Origin: an uncultured Clostridia bacterium
GTDB lineage: Bacteria; Bacillota; Clostridia; Oscillospirales; Ruminococcaceae
Direction: 5' to 3'
Length of the DNA: 47,123 nucleotides
Assembly: GCA_947627465.1 (NCBI GenBank)
Contig: CANQWD010000019.1
Span: 1-47,123 of the forward strand
The notes under the pieces were generated by a model. That model saw only the letters and a program-made list of their open reading frames with translations. It was not told the origin of the DNA and ran no database searches. Shown here piece by piece: positions 7,406-16,885 of this stretch. The translations under genes were made by a program, and so were the position numbers. The number at the start of each line of letters is the position of its first letter. Within the stretch, counting starts at the first letter, position 1.

Positions 7406-7478
7406 AATATGTTCCTCCTATAAAACCGGTTATTCATTCCCTTATTTATTAGACGAACTATCACACAAAACCTCACGG

Positions 7479-7859
7479 TCATTTTTTGCCGTGCTTTTGA
7501 ATGTAAGCCTTGATAGCGCTGAAGCTCTCAACGCTCAAATCGTGCTCTATGCGGCAAGCGTCCTCGGAGGCTATCTCCTCGGGAACGCCCATAGAGGTAA
7601 GCCAATCCGTAAACAGCAAATGCCGCTCGTAAACGCGGTCGGCGATCTCGCGTCCGCTTTCCGTAAGAGTGATGTAGCCGTTTTTATCTACGTTTATACA
7701 GCCCTCCTCGCGGAGGTTCTTCATAGCAATGCTTACCGAGGGCTTTGAGAATTCCATTTCCGCGGCAATATCAACGCTGCGCACCTCTCCGTTTCTGTTA
7801 TGGAGTATCAAGATGGTTTCGAGGTAGTTTTCTTTCGATTCAAAAATTCTGTCTTTCAT
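7479..7859 (-). CDS. DtxR/MntR-family metal-dependent regulator
   Basis: The 126-residue protein has an N-terminal winged helix (ESKENYLETILIL...VRSVDIAAEMEFSKPSVSIAMKNLREEGCINVDKNGYITLTESGREIA) and a dimerisation domain with the metal-binding pattern HxxxxxxL...ACRIEHDLSVES. It ends after this domain, without an SH3-like tail, as in MntR and short clostridial DtxR proteins. It probably represses metal transport genes when Mn2+ or Fe2+ is present. No transporter gene adjoins it in this window, so the target is unknown. The serpin gene begins 74 nt downstream on the same strand. Confidence 0.9.
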   Translation of the reverse strand: MKDRIFESKENYLETILILHNRNGEVRSVDIAAEMEFSKPSVSIAMKNLREEGCINVDKNGYITLTESGREIADRVYERHLLFTDWLTSMGVPEEIASEDACRIEHDLSVESFSAIKAYIQKHGKK

Positions 7860-7916
7860 AATGATCCTTTCAAACTTGCCGTTATTTTATCTTACGTTTT
7901 CAGCCGCGCCGAACGT

Positions 7917-8840
7917 TTACTTTTCAAGCGACAGCATTCGAGCAATCACGCTGCCGTTATAAACTATCGGATATTCACGCAGAGAGAATATAACGCCGTC
8001 TACGGGAGCGGTTATCTCCTGCTCGACCGTGCCCGTAATAGGGGTTACTATTTCTCCGATAAGCGAGCCTTTGGCTATCCAATTATTGTGCTCTACGCTC
8101 GGAATAAATATCCCGCCGTCGTTGGCGTGGATTACATGAATGGAGCCGTCCGTGGATATCATCGGGTGAGAAATGCCGTGCTCCTCCTCGCTCCACACTC
8201 CCAGCTTGTTCATCAAATTAAAAATTCCGCGCAGAAGCTGTTCGCAATACTCCTGATCTATCCGCTGCCCCACGCCCATTTCCACGACAAGCGTCGGGAT
8301 ATCCTCGGCGTTCAGCGTATCGGCAAGCGAGCCGTCGCCTGTAGCGCCGCTTTCATGGATCCACACCATATCCGTGTTCAGCATTTTCGCGTATCGGATA
8401 AGCTTTTCATCGCCGCCCGAGCGTATTCGCACCTGCGGTATCTCGCGAATAAAAATGTTGCTTGAATGTATATCTACGCAAAGATCCGCGCCGCGAATAT
8501 CCTCAACAAGCGTTTTGGCGATCTTCTCCGCGAACGCGCCCGCGTCCGAACCGGGGAAAACCTTATTCATATCCGTGCCCGTTATCGGCACGGCGCGGCT
8601 TGCGCTCTCCATTCCTAATGGGTTCACGGACGGATAGATGTCCACCGTGCCGTGAAGATTGCTCATATTCGCGGTTATGTGTTTCACCAGCTGATAGCAC
8701 ACGTATTGTCCCTCAAGCTCGTCGCCGTGTATTCCCGTGACTATCGCTATGCGCTTCCCCTCGCCGCCGCGCAGAGAATTCTTTTTTATCGTAAGCTCCT
8801 CGTCGACGTTCAATTTACAGGTTACTATGTTTTCTATCAT
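7917..8840 (-). CDS. M14-family deacylase (AstE/AspA-like)
   Basis: The 307-residue protein starts at the ATG preceded by GGGGAGAG. The zinc-carboxypeptidase core has GIHGDELEGQYVC (zinc His and Glu), DMNKVFPG, and DIHSSN with the third ligand; VVEMGVG contributes a downstream carboxylate. The C-terminal beta domain (IVTPITGTVEQEITAPVDGVIFS) is typical of the succinylglutamate desuccinylase/aspartoacylase family. It probably removes an acyl group from an amino-acid-type substrate in the cytoplasm; the exact substrate cannot be read. It lies between the exporter genes and the DtxR gene, on the same strand. Confidence 0.85.
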   Translation of the reverse strand: MIENIVTCKLNVDEELTIKKNSLRGGEGKRIAIVTGIHGDELEGQYVCYQLVKHITANMSNLHGTVDIYPSVNPLGMESASRAVPITGTDMNKVFPGSDAGAFAEKIAKTLVEDIRGADLCVDIHSSNIFIREIPQVRIRSGGDEKLIRYAKMLNTDMVWIHESGATGDGSLADTLNAEDIPTLVVEMGVGQRIDQEYCEQLLRGIFNLMNKLGVWSEEEHGISHPMISTDGSIHVIHANDGGIFIPSVEHNNWIAKGSLIGEIVTPITGTVEQEITAPVDGVIFSLREYPIVYNGSVIARMLSLEK

Positions 8841-8925
8841 TGTCTCTCCCCCGTTCTCTTTTCTGCGCGCTTTGCCTTTTGACGCTTCGGAAAAGTCTCT
8901 CGCCAAACGCAAATGTGCCAAAATA

Positions 8926-11900
8926 CTACTCAACCGATTTGAGCGATTCCACCATACTTACCTTTTTAAGCGCCCTTGTCATAATGAGATTAACTATCAT
9001 CGAAAACGCCGCCGTTACCAAAAACGCCCACAAATAGCTTATCCCGTGAATATTCCGTCCGAACATCATTTCATCGATCTCGGCGGTTTTTATAACGAAC
9101 ATACACAGCGCGTAGCCCAGTCCCAAGCCCGCTGCCGCTCCCAGAAGCGTCAGTATAATGTTTTCGCGGAAAACGTAGCTTGACACTTCCAAGTCGTTAA
9201 AGCCCAATACTTTCAGCGTGGCTATCTCGCGGATACGCTCTGTGATGTTTACGTTGGTAAGGTTATACAGCACCACAAACGCCAGCGCCGCCGCCGAAAC
9301 AATAAGCACCACCACCACCAGATCCATAATTTTCAAAGTATCGTGTATTTGCGTCAGCGACGAGGCGTTCATCAGCACCGCGGAGATATTTTTGTTTTCG
9401 AGCATCTTCTCCGTAAACGCCGCCTGCTCGTCATCGTCAAGGGAAATTCCGTTGTCGAAATAGATCATATTGTATTTCGGAAGCTCCCCGAAGATCTCAT
9501 TATAATCATATTCCGAAAGGTAGAGATAATGCCCCGCGTAGTGCTCGGTTATCGCCGAGATCCGAATATTTTTCGTAACGCCGTCGCTTATTTTGACCGT
9601 TATCTCATCGCCCGCTTTCGCGCCGAGAAGCTTTGCGGCTTTTTCGGTGATCACCGCGCCGTTTTTCATCGAGACTTTCTCTTTTGACACGCGTTCGCGG
9701 AGGTCTACGAATTTCTCAAACAATTCCGCGTCCTCCACAGCCGTAATATATACTTGCGCGGTATTTCCCGAATATTCAAGATCGTATTGTTTTATCAAAG
9801 CGTGGGTGTATTCGGTGTCGGGTTCATAATCGGTAAGAGTATCGTAAACGCTCTCCAATTCAGACGGTTTTATATCGTCGCTGTACGCCATATAGCCGCT
9901 GTATCTGTAGATATCGTTGTACTGAAGATCGACGATATCCATAATGGAGTTTTTAAGTCCGAAGCCCGTCAGAGAAAGCGCCGTACAGCCCGCAATTCCG
10001 ACCACCGTCATTATCATTCGGCGCTTATAACGAATAAGATTTCGCGTGCTCACCTTGGCAAAGAAGTTCATCTTGTTCCAAATAAACGGTATTCTTTCAA
10101 GCAAAATGCGCTTGCCCGCTTTTGGAGCTTTCGGGCGCATTAAAGAAGCGGGAGTTTCTTTCAGCGCGGCGGCACATGAGAAGTAAACCGTCAGCGCGAT
10201 AGCCGCCGTCATGGAGCCTATCGACAAGATCAAATTCGGCGCGGTAAACAGGAAATGTATATCTTTAATAATATACATCATCGAGTAAGCGTAAATTATT
10301 ACGCCCGGAAACAGGAAGTTCCCTCCGACCGCGCCCAATATGCCGCCAATGAGCGAAGCTGCAACGGCGTATGTCATATAGTGCCGCATTATCGCGCCCC
10401 GCGAATAACCGAGCGCTTTCAGCGTGCCTATCTGCGTGCGCTGTTCCTCCACCATTCTGGACATTGTGGTAAGGCATACAAGCCCCGCCACCAAAAGGAA
10501 AAATACGGGAAAAATAGCGGCTATTCTGTCAATTCTCTCGGCGTTGGAGCTGTACTCCGAATAGCCCGTGTTGTCGTCGCGCGAGAAAACATAATACTTT
10601 GCTTCCCCCGCGTCCTCTATTTTTTGACGTGCGTCCGCGAGGTCTTTTTCCGCGTCGGCTATTTTGGTCTCGTATTCTTTTTTGCCGTCCTCGTAGTCTT
10701 TAAGCCCCTGCTCGTAGTCCTTTTTCGCCTGCTCTATATCCTTAACGCCCTGCTCGTAATCCGCAAGCCCTTTTTCATAATCGGCTTTGTTGGTTTGAAA
10801 TTCCGCAAGACCGCTTGCGTAATCGGCTTCGCCGCTTGTATATTTTTCATAACCCGAATTGTATTCCGAAAGACCCTTGTTATACTCGGCAAGCCCGCTC
10901 TCATAGGCGGCTTTGCCCTCGCTTATCGTTTTAACGTTTTTATTGTATTCGGCAAGTCCCGCGTTGTACTGCGTTCTTCCCGTTTTGGTCTGCGTCTCGG
11001 CCAGAGTGATTTGAGCTTCCGCGGCGGCGATCTGTTCCTTTGTCATAAACGGCTTTGTTTTTTCAAGGCTCTTCTTTTGCTTTTCAATTTCCGCTTCGGC
11101 GGCGGTAAGCTTTTCGTCTGTATCGTCAAGCTGAGCTTTCGCCTGAGCAAGCTGCACCTCGCTGTCGTCGAGTTCCTTTTTGGAGCTGTCAAGCTGCTGC
11201 TTCGCTTCGTCGAGCGAGGGCTTATTTTCGTCAAGCTCCGCTTTTGCGCTGTCAAGCTCCGCTCTCGCGTCCGCAAGCGTTTTCTCCGCTTCGTCAAGCT
11301 GCGGCTTTGCGTCGTCCAGCTTTTTCTTCGCGTCGGTCAGCTCTTTTTCGCCATCGTCTATCTCGGCTTTGCCGTCGTCGAGTTCTTTCTTTGCGTCGTC
11401 CAATTCCTTTTGACCGTCCGCCTTTGCTTTTTCAAGATCAGCCTCGCCGTCGGCTATTTCTTTTTTCGCGTCTCCCAGAACCTCCTCGTAACGTTCGGGA
11501 CTGCGCCTTTCACCGAGTTCTTCCAATTTCTCGGATATCTCGCCGCGAAGCTCCTCATACTCATCCGAATAGCTCTGCATATCCTGCAGCCTGTCGGATT
11601 TTATGTAGATCTCGGTATACGGCTCCTGCGTAAAATGCTCCTCGGGAAGTATCATCATCGCGTCTATCGAGCCGTTTCCGATATTGGTCGAGCCGCGCTG
11701 AGTTATAGACACGTACATCGGAGTATCATACATTCCGACTATCGTGTACTCTTTATTTTTAAGCGGAAACTCCTCGGCGTTAGTCGTGTCCTCGAGCGTT
11801 ATTTTATCGCCGACGTCTATTTTTCCGCTGAACGAATAACAATTCATCAAGATCTCGTCGTCCGCTTCGGGCGCTCTGCCTTTGGAAATGTCGATTTTAT

Positions 11901-12240
11901 TTATGTCGTCGGATGTCTGCGAATAAACGCGCGTCAGCAGTTCCTTTTCGTTGCACCGAGCCGCCAGATCGGTATATTTTGAAGCGTAAGCCTCGTCAAC
12001 ACCGTCAATTTGCTTTATTTCGTTAAGGTCGGTATCCGTCAAACCGAACGTTGACAAAACGCGCAGATCGAACAGATTATGCGAATCGAAAAAATCGTCG
12101 GCGGAACGCCGCATATCGCCGCACGTTGCTCTTACTCCGCTGAAAAAACCCACGCCGATAGCGCAAATAAGCAAAATCGACAAAAATCTCCCCTTTGATT
12201 TCGTTATCTCGCGCAGAGTGTTTTTATTTGCCGCCCTCAT
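8926..12240 (-). CDS. FtsX-like ABC permease with long coiled-coil insert
   Basis: The 1104-residue permease has two FtsX-type modules. A transmembrane helix at about residues 20-38 is followed by a large extracellular region, then three helices (about 575-700: FPVFFLLVAGLVCL and others), a second helix (MIMTVVGIAGCTALSLTG), a soluble segment and three final helices. About residues 250-560 form a coiled coil: first acidic heptads (LDDAKKELDDGKAEID...), then a tyrosine/glycine series (GLAEYNKGLSEYNSGYEKY...GLADYEQGVKDYEQG). Such inserts occur in MacB-like and YhgE-like proteins and may span the wall. It pairs with the ATPase 24 nt upstream. The ribosome site is GGGGGTAGG. Substrate unknown. 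Confidence 0.88.
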   Translation of the reverse strand: MRAANKNTLREITKSKGRFLSILLICAIGVGFFSGVRATCGDMRRSADDFFDSHNLFDLRVLSTFGLTDTDLNEIKQIDGVDEAYASKYTDLAARCNEKELLTRVYSQTSDDINKIDISKGRAPEADDEILMNCYSFSGKIDVGDKITLEDTTNAEEFPLKNKEYTIVGMYDTPMYVSITQRGSTNIGNGSIDAMMILPEEHFTQEPYTEIYIKSDRLQDMQSYSDEYEELRGEISEKLEELGERRSPERYEEVLGDAKKEIADGEADLEKAKADGQKELDDAKKELDDGKAEIDDGEKELTDAKKKLDDAKPQLDEAEKTLADARAELDSAKAELDENKPSLDEAKQQLDSSKKELDDSEVQLAQAKAQLDDTDEKLTAAEAEIEKQKKSLEKTKPFMTKEQIAAAEAQITLAETQTKTGRTQYNAGLAEYNKNVKTISEGKAAYESGLAEYNKGLSEYNSGYEKYTSGEADYASGLAEFQTNKADYEKGLADYEQGVKDIEQAKKDYEQGLKDYEDGKKEYETKIADAEKDLADARQKIEDAGEAKYYVFSRDDNTGYSEYSSNAERIDRIAAIFPVFFLLVAGLVCLTTMSRMVEEQRTQIGTLKALGYSRGAIMRHYMTYAVAASLIGGILGAVGGNFLFPGVIIYAYSMMYIIKDIHFLFTAPNLILSIGSMTAAIALTVYFSCAAALKETPASLMRPKAPKAGKRILLERIPFIWNKMNFFAKVSTRNLIRYKRRMIMTVVGIAGCTALSLTGFGLKNSIMDIVDLQYNDIYRYSGYMAYSDDIKPSELESVYDTLTDYEPDTEYTHALIKQYDLEYSGNTAQVYITAVEDAELFEKFVDLRERVSKEKVSMKNGAVITEKAAKLLGAKAGDEITVKISDGVTKNIRISAITEHYAGHYLYLSEYDYNEIFGELPKYNMIYFDNGISLDDDEQAAFTEKMLENKNISAVLMNASSLTQIHDTLKIMDLVVVVLIVSAAALAFVVLYNLTNVNITERIREIATLKVLGFNDLEVSSYVFRENIILTLLGAAAGLGLGYALCMFVIKTAEIDEMMFGRNIHGISYLWAFLVTAAFSMIVNLIMTRALKKVSMVESLKSVE

Positions 12241-12264
12241 CGACCTACCCCCTTTGCTTATCGA

Positions 12265-12966
12265 TCACCATTCGATATTTTCCACGGGTGTGGGATTTTC
12301 ATTGAGTGTCGTTTCGCTCACCTTGCTGTTTTTTATCTTTATCACCCTGTCCGCCATAGGAGTTATCGCGGTGTTGTGCGTTACGAGAATTACCGTCATT
12401 CCGTCCTTGCGGCAGGTGTCCTGAAGCAGCTTCAAGATCATTTTGCCCGTGTTATAATCAAGAGCGCCCGTCGGCTCGTCGCACAGCAGCAGCTTCGGTT
12501 TTTTCGACAGCGCCCGCGCTATCGAAACGCGCTGCTGTTCGCCGCCCGAAAGCTGCGCGGGGAAATTGTTTAGGCGTTCTCCCAAACCGACTTTTGTTAA
12601 AATTTCCTCGGCGGGTATGTAATCGTCCTTGGTCTGCGCGGCTATCTCGACGTTTTCTTTCGCCGTCAAATTCGGCAGAAGATTATAAAATTGGAAAATA
12701 AATCCGATATCAAAACGTCGGTAAAGCGTTAATTGTTTGCGGCTGTAACTGTCCACTCTCGAACCGTCCACCGAAATAATACCCTCGTCGCAGGAATCCA
12801 TTCCGCCGAGCATATTCAGCACCGTGGTTTTCCCCGAACCCGAGGGTCCGACTATCACGGCAAGCTCGCCCTTTTCGATATCAAACGTCATGCCGTCGGC
12901 GGCGTTTATCGTCACCTCGCCGACATGGTAACGCTTATATACGTCCTTTAATGTTACAAAAGCCAT
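12265..12966 (-). CDS. MacB/LolD-type ABC transporter ATP-binding protein
   Basis: The 233-residue ATPase has Walker [11 protein letters not shown] loop FQFYNL, signature [15 protein letters not shown], Walker [13 protein letters not shown] and switch histidine VTHN. The TGALD and [12 protein letters not shown] motifs place it with exporter ATPases that drive FtsX-type permeases. It precedes the 1104-residue permease by 24 nt, and the DUF2238-like gene ends 4 nt before it, so the three form one operon. It has a GGAGG ribosome site. Confidence 0.95.
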   Translation of the reverse strand: MAFVTLKDVYKRYHVGEVTINAADGMTFDIEKGELAVIVGPSGSGKTTVLNMLGGMDSCDEGIISVDGSRVDSYSRKQLTLYRRFDIGFIFQFYNLLPNLTAKENVEIAAQTKDDYIPAEEILTKVGLGERLNNFPAQLSGGEQQRVSIARALSKKPKLLLCDEPTGALDYNTGKMILKLLQDTCRKDGMTVILVTHNTAITPMADRVIKIKNSKVSETTLNENPTPVENIEW

Positions 12967-12969
12967 ATT

Positions 12970-13566
12970 TTACCTCCGCTTTTCACGCATATTCTTGATA
13001 ACCGCCGCGATTATGAACACCGCCGCGCCGACAAGCGTTATAATAATGTCGGTCATAGTATCGGAAATCGGATTTGTTCCGTTCGCGATAGCCGCCTTGA
13101 CAAGCTGCGCGTCTCCGCCGAGAAGATTATCACAGGTAAATTCCCACACTTCCCAAAGCGCCGCAGCGCCCGCCGCCGACAGAAAGATCATCAGATACAA
13201 AGCGCCCTTTTTTAAAGAGCCTCCGCCCAAACGCTTTATAAAATAATCCATAATAACCGAAAATACCAGCCCGAACAATCCGTGCATTATCAAGTCCCAC
13301 GTGGGAATTATGCCGTAAAGCCAGATTGCGCTTCCAAGGTCGTTCGCGAGAAAAATATGCATCGCCGTCACCCAGCCGAGATAGACGGGCGGCTCGTTTT
13401 TCGTGAATTTCCCGATAAGCGGAAAAATCGCGGGCACGCACGCCGCCGCCATTATCTGCGGATACATCGTGAACCTTTTTTCTTCCCAAATCACGCTGTA
13501 GATCATCAGAGTTACAGCCCCGAGAATTACAGAAACGATCGTTGGCAGCCACTTTTTTTCTCTCAT
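12970..13566 (-). CDS. DUF2238/YjdF-like membrane protein
   Basis: The 198-residue protein has six predicted membrane segments. Motifs in order are WDLIMHGLFG, ALWEVWEFTCDNLLGG and DTMTDIIITLVGA. The paired acidic/His and Trp-Glu positions resemble the YjdF (DUF2238) family of inner-membrane proteins of unknown function. GGAG precedes the ATG. It is the first gene of the exporter operon, so it may be an accessory protein, but that is inference. Two GTTGA-TCAAC palindromes lie just upstream. Confidence 0.72.
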   Translation of the reverse strand: MREKKWLPTIVSVILGAVTLMIYSVIWEEKRFTMYPQIMAAACVPAIFPLIGKFTKNEPPVYLGWVTAMHIFLANDLGSAIWLYGIIPTWDLIMHGLFGLVFSVIMDYFIKRLGGGSLKKGALYLMIFLSAAGAAALWEVWEFTCDNLLGGDAQLVKAAIANGTNPISDTMTDIIITLVGAAVFIIAAVIKNMREKRR

Positions 13567-13610
13567 AATTTGCTCTCCAAAATACCGTTATACTGATCCT
13601 TGTTTTAACT

Positions 13611-13663
13611 GTTGATAATGGTCAACGTAAAATAGTTTTTATAATGTTGACACTTTTTTCAAC
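13611..13663. promoter_or_regulatory. Two GTTGA...TCAAC palindromes upstream of exporter operon
   Basis: GTTGA-N6-TCAAC at 13611-13626 and GTTGA-N8-TCAAC at 13646-13663 lie 45-97 bp upstream of the first gene of the exporter operon. The arms are identical and the spacings similar, as in a double operator. No regulator gene is adjacent. Confidence 0.4.
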
Positions 13664-13774
13664 TTTTAATATAGGATTAGTATAAACACCGCACGGGTAT
13701 GTACGGTGTTATATAGTATAATTTTACGTTATTCGACCGAAAACTATGTGAAACGGCGCTGAGGTGTTTGTGAA

Positions 13775-15064
13775 TTACTTTTTCGGAACAAGCTTTTCCT
13801 TGCCGCCCATATACGGACGGAGCACTTCGGGTATTTTCACAGAGCCGTCCGCTTGGAGATTGTTTTCGAGGAACGCTATCAGCATACGCGGGGGTGCAAC
13901 TACCGTGTTATTCAGCGTGTGCGCGAAATATTTCTTGCCGTCCTTGCCGTTTACGCGTATCTTCAGGCGGCGCGCCTGAGCGTCTCCCAAATTCGAGCAG
14001 GAACCGACCTCGAAATACTTTTTCTGGCGCGGGCTCCACGCTTCAACGTCAAAGCTCTTGACTTTCAGATCGGCAAGGTCTCCCGAGCAGCACTCGAGCG
14101 TTCTTACGGGAATGTCCATAGAACGGAACAGGTCTACCGTGTTCTGCCACAGCTTGTCGAACCACATTTTGCTCTCCTCGGGTTTGCAGACCACTATCAT
14201 CTCCTGTTTCTCAAACTGGTGTATTCTGTAAACGCCGCGCTCCTCGATACCGTGCGCGCCCTTTTCCTTTCTGAAACACGGGCTGTAGCTCGTGAGCGTT
14301 CTCGGCAGCGTATCTTCATCAATTATCGTATCTATGAACTTTCCTATCATAGAATGCTCCGATGTTCCGATAAGATACAGATCCTCGCCATCGATTTTGT
14401 ACATCATAGCGTCCATTTCGTCGAAGCTCATAACGCCCGTAACAACATTGCTTCTTATCATGAACGGCGGCACGCAGTAGGTAAAGCCGCGGTCTATCAT
14501 AAAATCACGCGCATACGAAATAACCGCCGAGTGCAGTCTCGCGATGTCGCCCATGAGATAATAAAATCCGTTGCCCGCGACTTTTCTTGCCGAATCAAGA
14601 TCTATGCCGTCGAAGCTCTCCATAATATCCGCATGATACGGCACCTCAAAATCCGGAACTACCGGCTCGCCGTATTTTGTCACCTCGACATTTTCCGTGT
14701 CGTTTTTGCCTATCGGAACGCTCGGGTCGATGATATTCGGAATAGTCATCATGATCTTGGTGATCTTCTCGTCGATCACAGGCTCTTTCGCTTCAAGCTC
14801 CGCCAGTTCCTTTGAGAACGCCGCGACCTGAGCTTTCGCCTTTTCCGCCTCATCCTTTTGACCCTTTGCCATAAAGCCGCCTATTTCCTTGGAAATGCGG
14901 TTTTTATCCGCGCGGAGAGCCTCGGCTCTTTGCAGAGTTTCGCGGCGCTCTTTATCAAGCTCGATAACCTCGTCTACGAGCGGGAGCTTCTTGTCCTGGA
15001 ATTTTTTCTTTATATTTTCCTTAACGGCTTCCGGGTTTTCTCTTAAAAACTTAATGTCTATCAT
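13775..15064 (-). CDS. serS: Seryl-tRNA synthetase
   Basis: The 429-residue class II synthetase has an N-terminal antiparallel coiled-coil arm (about residues 28-105: ELDKERRETLQRAEALRADKNRI...), motif 2 PCFRKEKGAHGIEERGVYRIHQF and motif 3 with NNTVVAPPRMLIAFLENN. It charges tRNA-Ser and tRNA-Sec. It starts 12 nt after parB with an AAGGAG site, so it is translated from the par operon; I see no T-box leader. Confidence 0.97.
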   Translation of the reverse strand: MIDIKFLRENPEAVKENIKKKFQDKKLPLVDEVIELDKERRETLQRAEALRADKNRISKEIGGFMAKGQKDEAEKAKAQVAAFSKELAELEAKEPVIDEKITKIMMTIPNIIDPSVPIGKNDTENVEVTKYGEPVVPDFEVPYHADIMESFDGIDLDSARKVAGNGFYYLMGDIARLHSAVISYARDFMIDRGFTYCVPPFMIRSNVVTGVMSFDEMDAMMYKIDGEDLYLIGTSEHSMIGKFIDTIIDEDTLPRTLTSYSPCFRKEKGAHGIEERGVYRIHQFEKQEMIVVCKPEESKMWFDKLWQNTVDLFRSMDIPVRTLECCSGDLADLKVKSFDVEAWSPRQKKYFEVGSCSNLGDAQARRLKIRVNGKDGKKYFAHTLNNTVVAPPRMLIAFLENNLQADGSVKIPEVLRPYMGGKEKLVPKK

Positions 15065-15076
15065 TTTCTTTCTCCT

Positions 15077-15946
15077 TTATTCATCCATAAAATGCGCGAC
15101 GATATCTTTCAGTTCGTCCGCGTCCTTAAAGCTTATCTGCAAAACGTTTCCCTGCTTGCTTTCCTTTACCTTGACCGCTGTTCCGAGAATATGCTTCATG
15201 CCCACCTCAATCTCTCTGTAATAATTCGACATGGGATCCGACCACTTTTCGGTTTTTTCTACCGACAACTCGCCTTTTTCTGCGCGGCGTGCTATCGCCT
15301 CGACCTGACGAACTGAAAGCTCCCCCTCGGAGGCTTTATGCGCCAGTTCTATCATCACGGCTTCATCCTTAATCTTTTTGAGAGCCTTGCAGTGCCCCGC
15401 CGAAAGACTTCCGCTGCGTAAAAGCTCCTGAACGGCGTTCGGCAGATTGAGCAGTCCCAAACTGTTCGTTATCGAGGAACGCGCCTTGCCGAGCGCTTTC
15501 GCGAGCTTGTCCTGAGTGATATTGTACTTGTCAAGCAATTCTTTATAGCCCAATGCTTCCTCTATAGGGTTCAGGTTTTCGCGCTGCAAATTCTCGATCA
15601 TCGCGATCTGCATTGCCTGTTCTTCGGAAAGATCGTCGCGTATTACCACGGGAATTTCCGATAGACCCGCCATTTTCGCGGCTCTCCAGCGGCGTTCTCC
15701 CGCAACTATCTGATAAGCGCCGTCCGGCATTGAACGCACTATAAGCGGCTGTATCACGCCGTGCTCGGTAATCGAATCGGCAAGCTGCTGAAGCGCTTCC
15801 TTATCAAACGACTTTCGCGGCTGATCTTTGTTCGGCTCTATCTCGGAAAGCCGAAGCGTCTGCGCACCCTCGGAGCTTTCGCTGCCGTTATCGAAAAACA
15901 GGTCGTTAAAGCTGCCCTCGGTTTTCTTTTCATTTTTTCGTGCCAT
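15077..15946 (-). CDS. parB: Chromosome-partition protein ParB (Spo0J)
   Basis: The 289-residue protein has an N-terminal CTP-binding domain (IEPNKDQPRKSFDKEALQQLADSI, GERRWRA, ENLQREN), a helix-turn-helix (TQDKLAKALGKARSSITNSLGLL) and a C-terminal dimerisation domain (about 240-289). The recognition helix has Arg where Noc proteins have Gln (KARSS), as expected for a parS binder. It loads at parS and slides as a CTP clamp, and the clamp recruits SMC. Its start overlaps the parA stop by 17 nt, so the two are translationally coupled. Three perfect parS sites lie at 16812, 16886 and 21015. Confidence 0.96.
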   Translation of the reverse strand: MARKNEKKTEGSFNDLFFDNGSESSEGAQTLRLSEIEPNKDQPRKSFDKEALQQLADSITEHGVIQPLIVRSMPDGAYQIVAGERRWRAAKMAGLSEIPVVIRDDLSEEQAMQIAMIENLQRENLNPIEEALGYKELLDKYNITQDKLAKALGKARSSITNSLGLLNLPNAVQELLRSGSLSAGHCKALKKIKDEAVMIELAHKASEGELSVRQVEAIARRAEKGELSVEKTEKWSDPMSNYYREIEVGMKHILGTAVKVKESKQGNVLQISFKDADELKDIVAHFMDE

Positions 15947-16727
15947 TTACTTTCTCCATTTCGCGAATTTTCGCAATGATTTCCTTTGCGAGTTTGTTGT
16001 AAGCGTCCGCGCCCGCCGACCTTTTGTCGTAATAAACTATGGGTTCGCCGTGGCTTTGTGCCTCGGAAATTTTCACGTTTCGCGGTATCTCCGTTTTAAA
16101 TATTACTTTTTTATCGAACGCGTTCTTGATATCTGTTTTGATCTCGTTTGAGGACAGCAGACGCTTGTCCACCATTGTAAAAACTATGCCCATAATATTC
16201 AGCAAACGGTTGTATTTTTGCTTGACGTTTTTGATGCTATACATAAGCTGCGCCAAGCCCTCTCTCGCGAAGTGTTCGCACACCATCGGCACGATTATCG
16301 TATCGCACGCGGTAAGCGCGTTTACGGCAAGCACGCCCAGCGACGGCAGGCTGTCGATAATTATAATGTCGTAGTTATCGCGTATCGGCAAAATAGCCTT
16401 TCTCAGCTGCTGATTTTTTTGCGGCATTGCGGTCAGCATAGGCTCGGCGTCGCACAGCTTGCTTGTCGCGGGCAAAAGCGAGATGTTTTTGTATCTCGTT
16501 TCAATTATCGCTTCCTGCGCTCTGCACCTGCCCGTTACAACATCGTAGCTTGTAAGATCCAGCGTCTTTTTCTTTATTCCAAAGCCGGTCGTGGAGTTTC
16601 CCTGCGGGTCGAAATCAATTATCAAGGTCTTTTTGCCGAGATTTCCAAGACCCGCGGCAACGTTTACCGCCGTGGTTGTCTTGCCAACGCCGCCCTTTTG
16701 GTTTACGATACCGATTATTATTCCCAA
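15930..16727 (-). CDS. parA: Chromosome-partition ATPase ParA (Soj)
   Basis: The 265-residue protein has the deviant Walker A KGGVGKTT at residues 11-18, DFDPQGN and DSLPSLG. The ATP-dependent dimer binds DNA and is stimulated by ParB; in Firmicutes Soj also controls DnaA. The start codon is TTG, supported by AAGGGGGA about 7 nt upstream and by homology starting right at MGIIIGIVNQKGG. A TATAAT box lies about 45 bp upstream. Two parS sites lie in the gap between it and noc. Confidence 0.96.
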   Translation of the reverse strand: MGIIIGIVNQKGGVGKTTTAVNVAAGLGNLGKKTLIIDFDPQGNSTTGFGIKKKTLDLTSYDVVTGRCRAQEAIIETRYKNISLLPATSKLCDAEPMLTAMPQKNQQLRKAILPIRDNYDIIIIDSLPSLGVLAVNALTACDTIIVPMVCEHFAREGLAQLMYSIKNVKQKYNRLLNIMGIVFTMVDKRLLSSNEIKTDIKNAFDKKVIFKTEIPRNVKISEAQSHGEPIVYYDKRSAGADAYNKLAKEIIAKIREMEKVNGTKK

Positions 16728-16811
16728 AACGCTTCCCCCTTTATTTTATAATTCCTACTTTATTATTATAGCATACTTGTATAAAAAATAAAAGGGGTTT
16801 TGTCAAAAAAA

Positions 16812-16827
16812 TGTTCCACGTGGAACA
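16812..16827. promoter_or_regulatory. parS site 1
   Basis: TGTTCCACGTGGAACA is a perfect 16-bp palindrome of the ParB-binding consensus TGTTNCACGTGNAACA. It lies upstream of parA. Confidence 0.95.
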
Positions 16828-16848
16828 TTTTCGGCAAGTTACACAAAA

Positions 16849-16864
16849 CATTCCGCATGGAACT
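16849..16864. promoter_or_regulatory. Degenerate parS-like site
   Basis: CATTCCGCATGGAACT matches parS at 11 of 16 positions (the outer TTCC and GGAAC are kept). It lies exactly 37 bp from each of the two perfect sites. Confidence 0.55.
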
Positions 16865-16885
16865 ATAAGCAATTATCGGTAGTTA

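Noticed and set aside
10255-11982. 575-codon plus-strand frame
   Set aside because: It is the shadow of the exporter permease's repetitive coiled-coil region on the opposite strand; leucine/phenylalanine-rich and without a start site.
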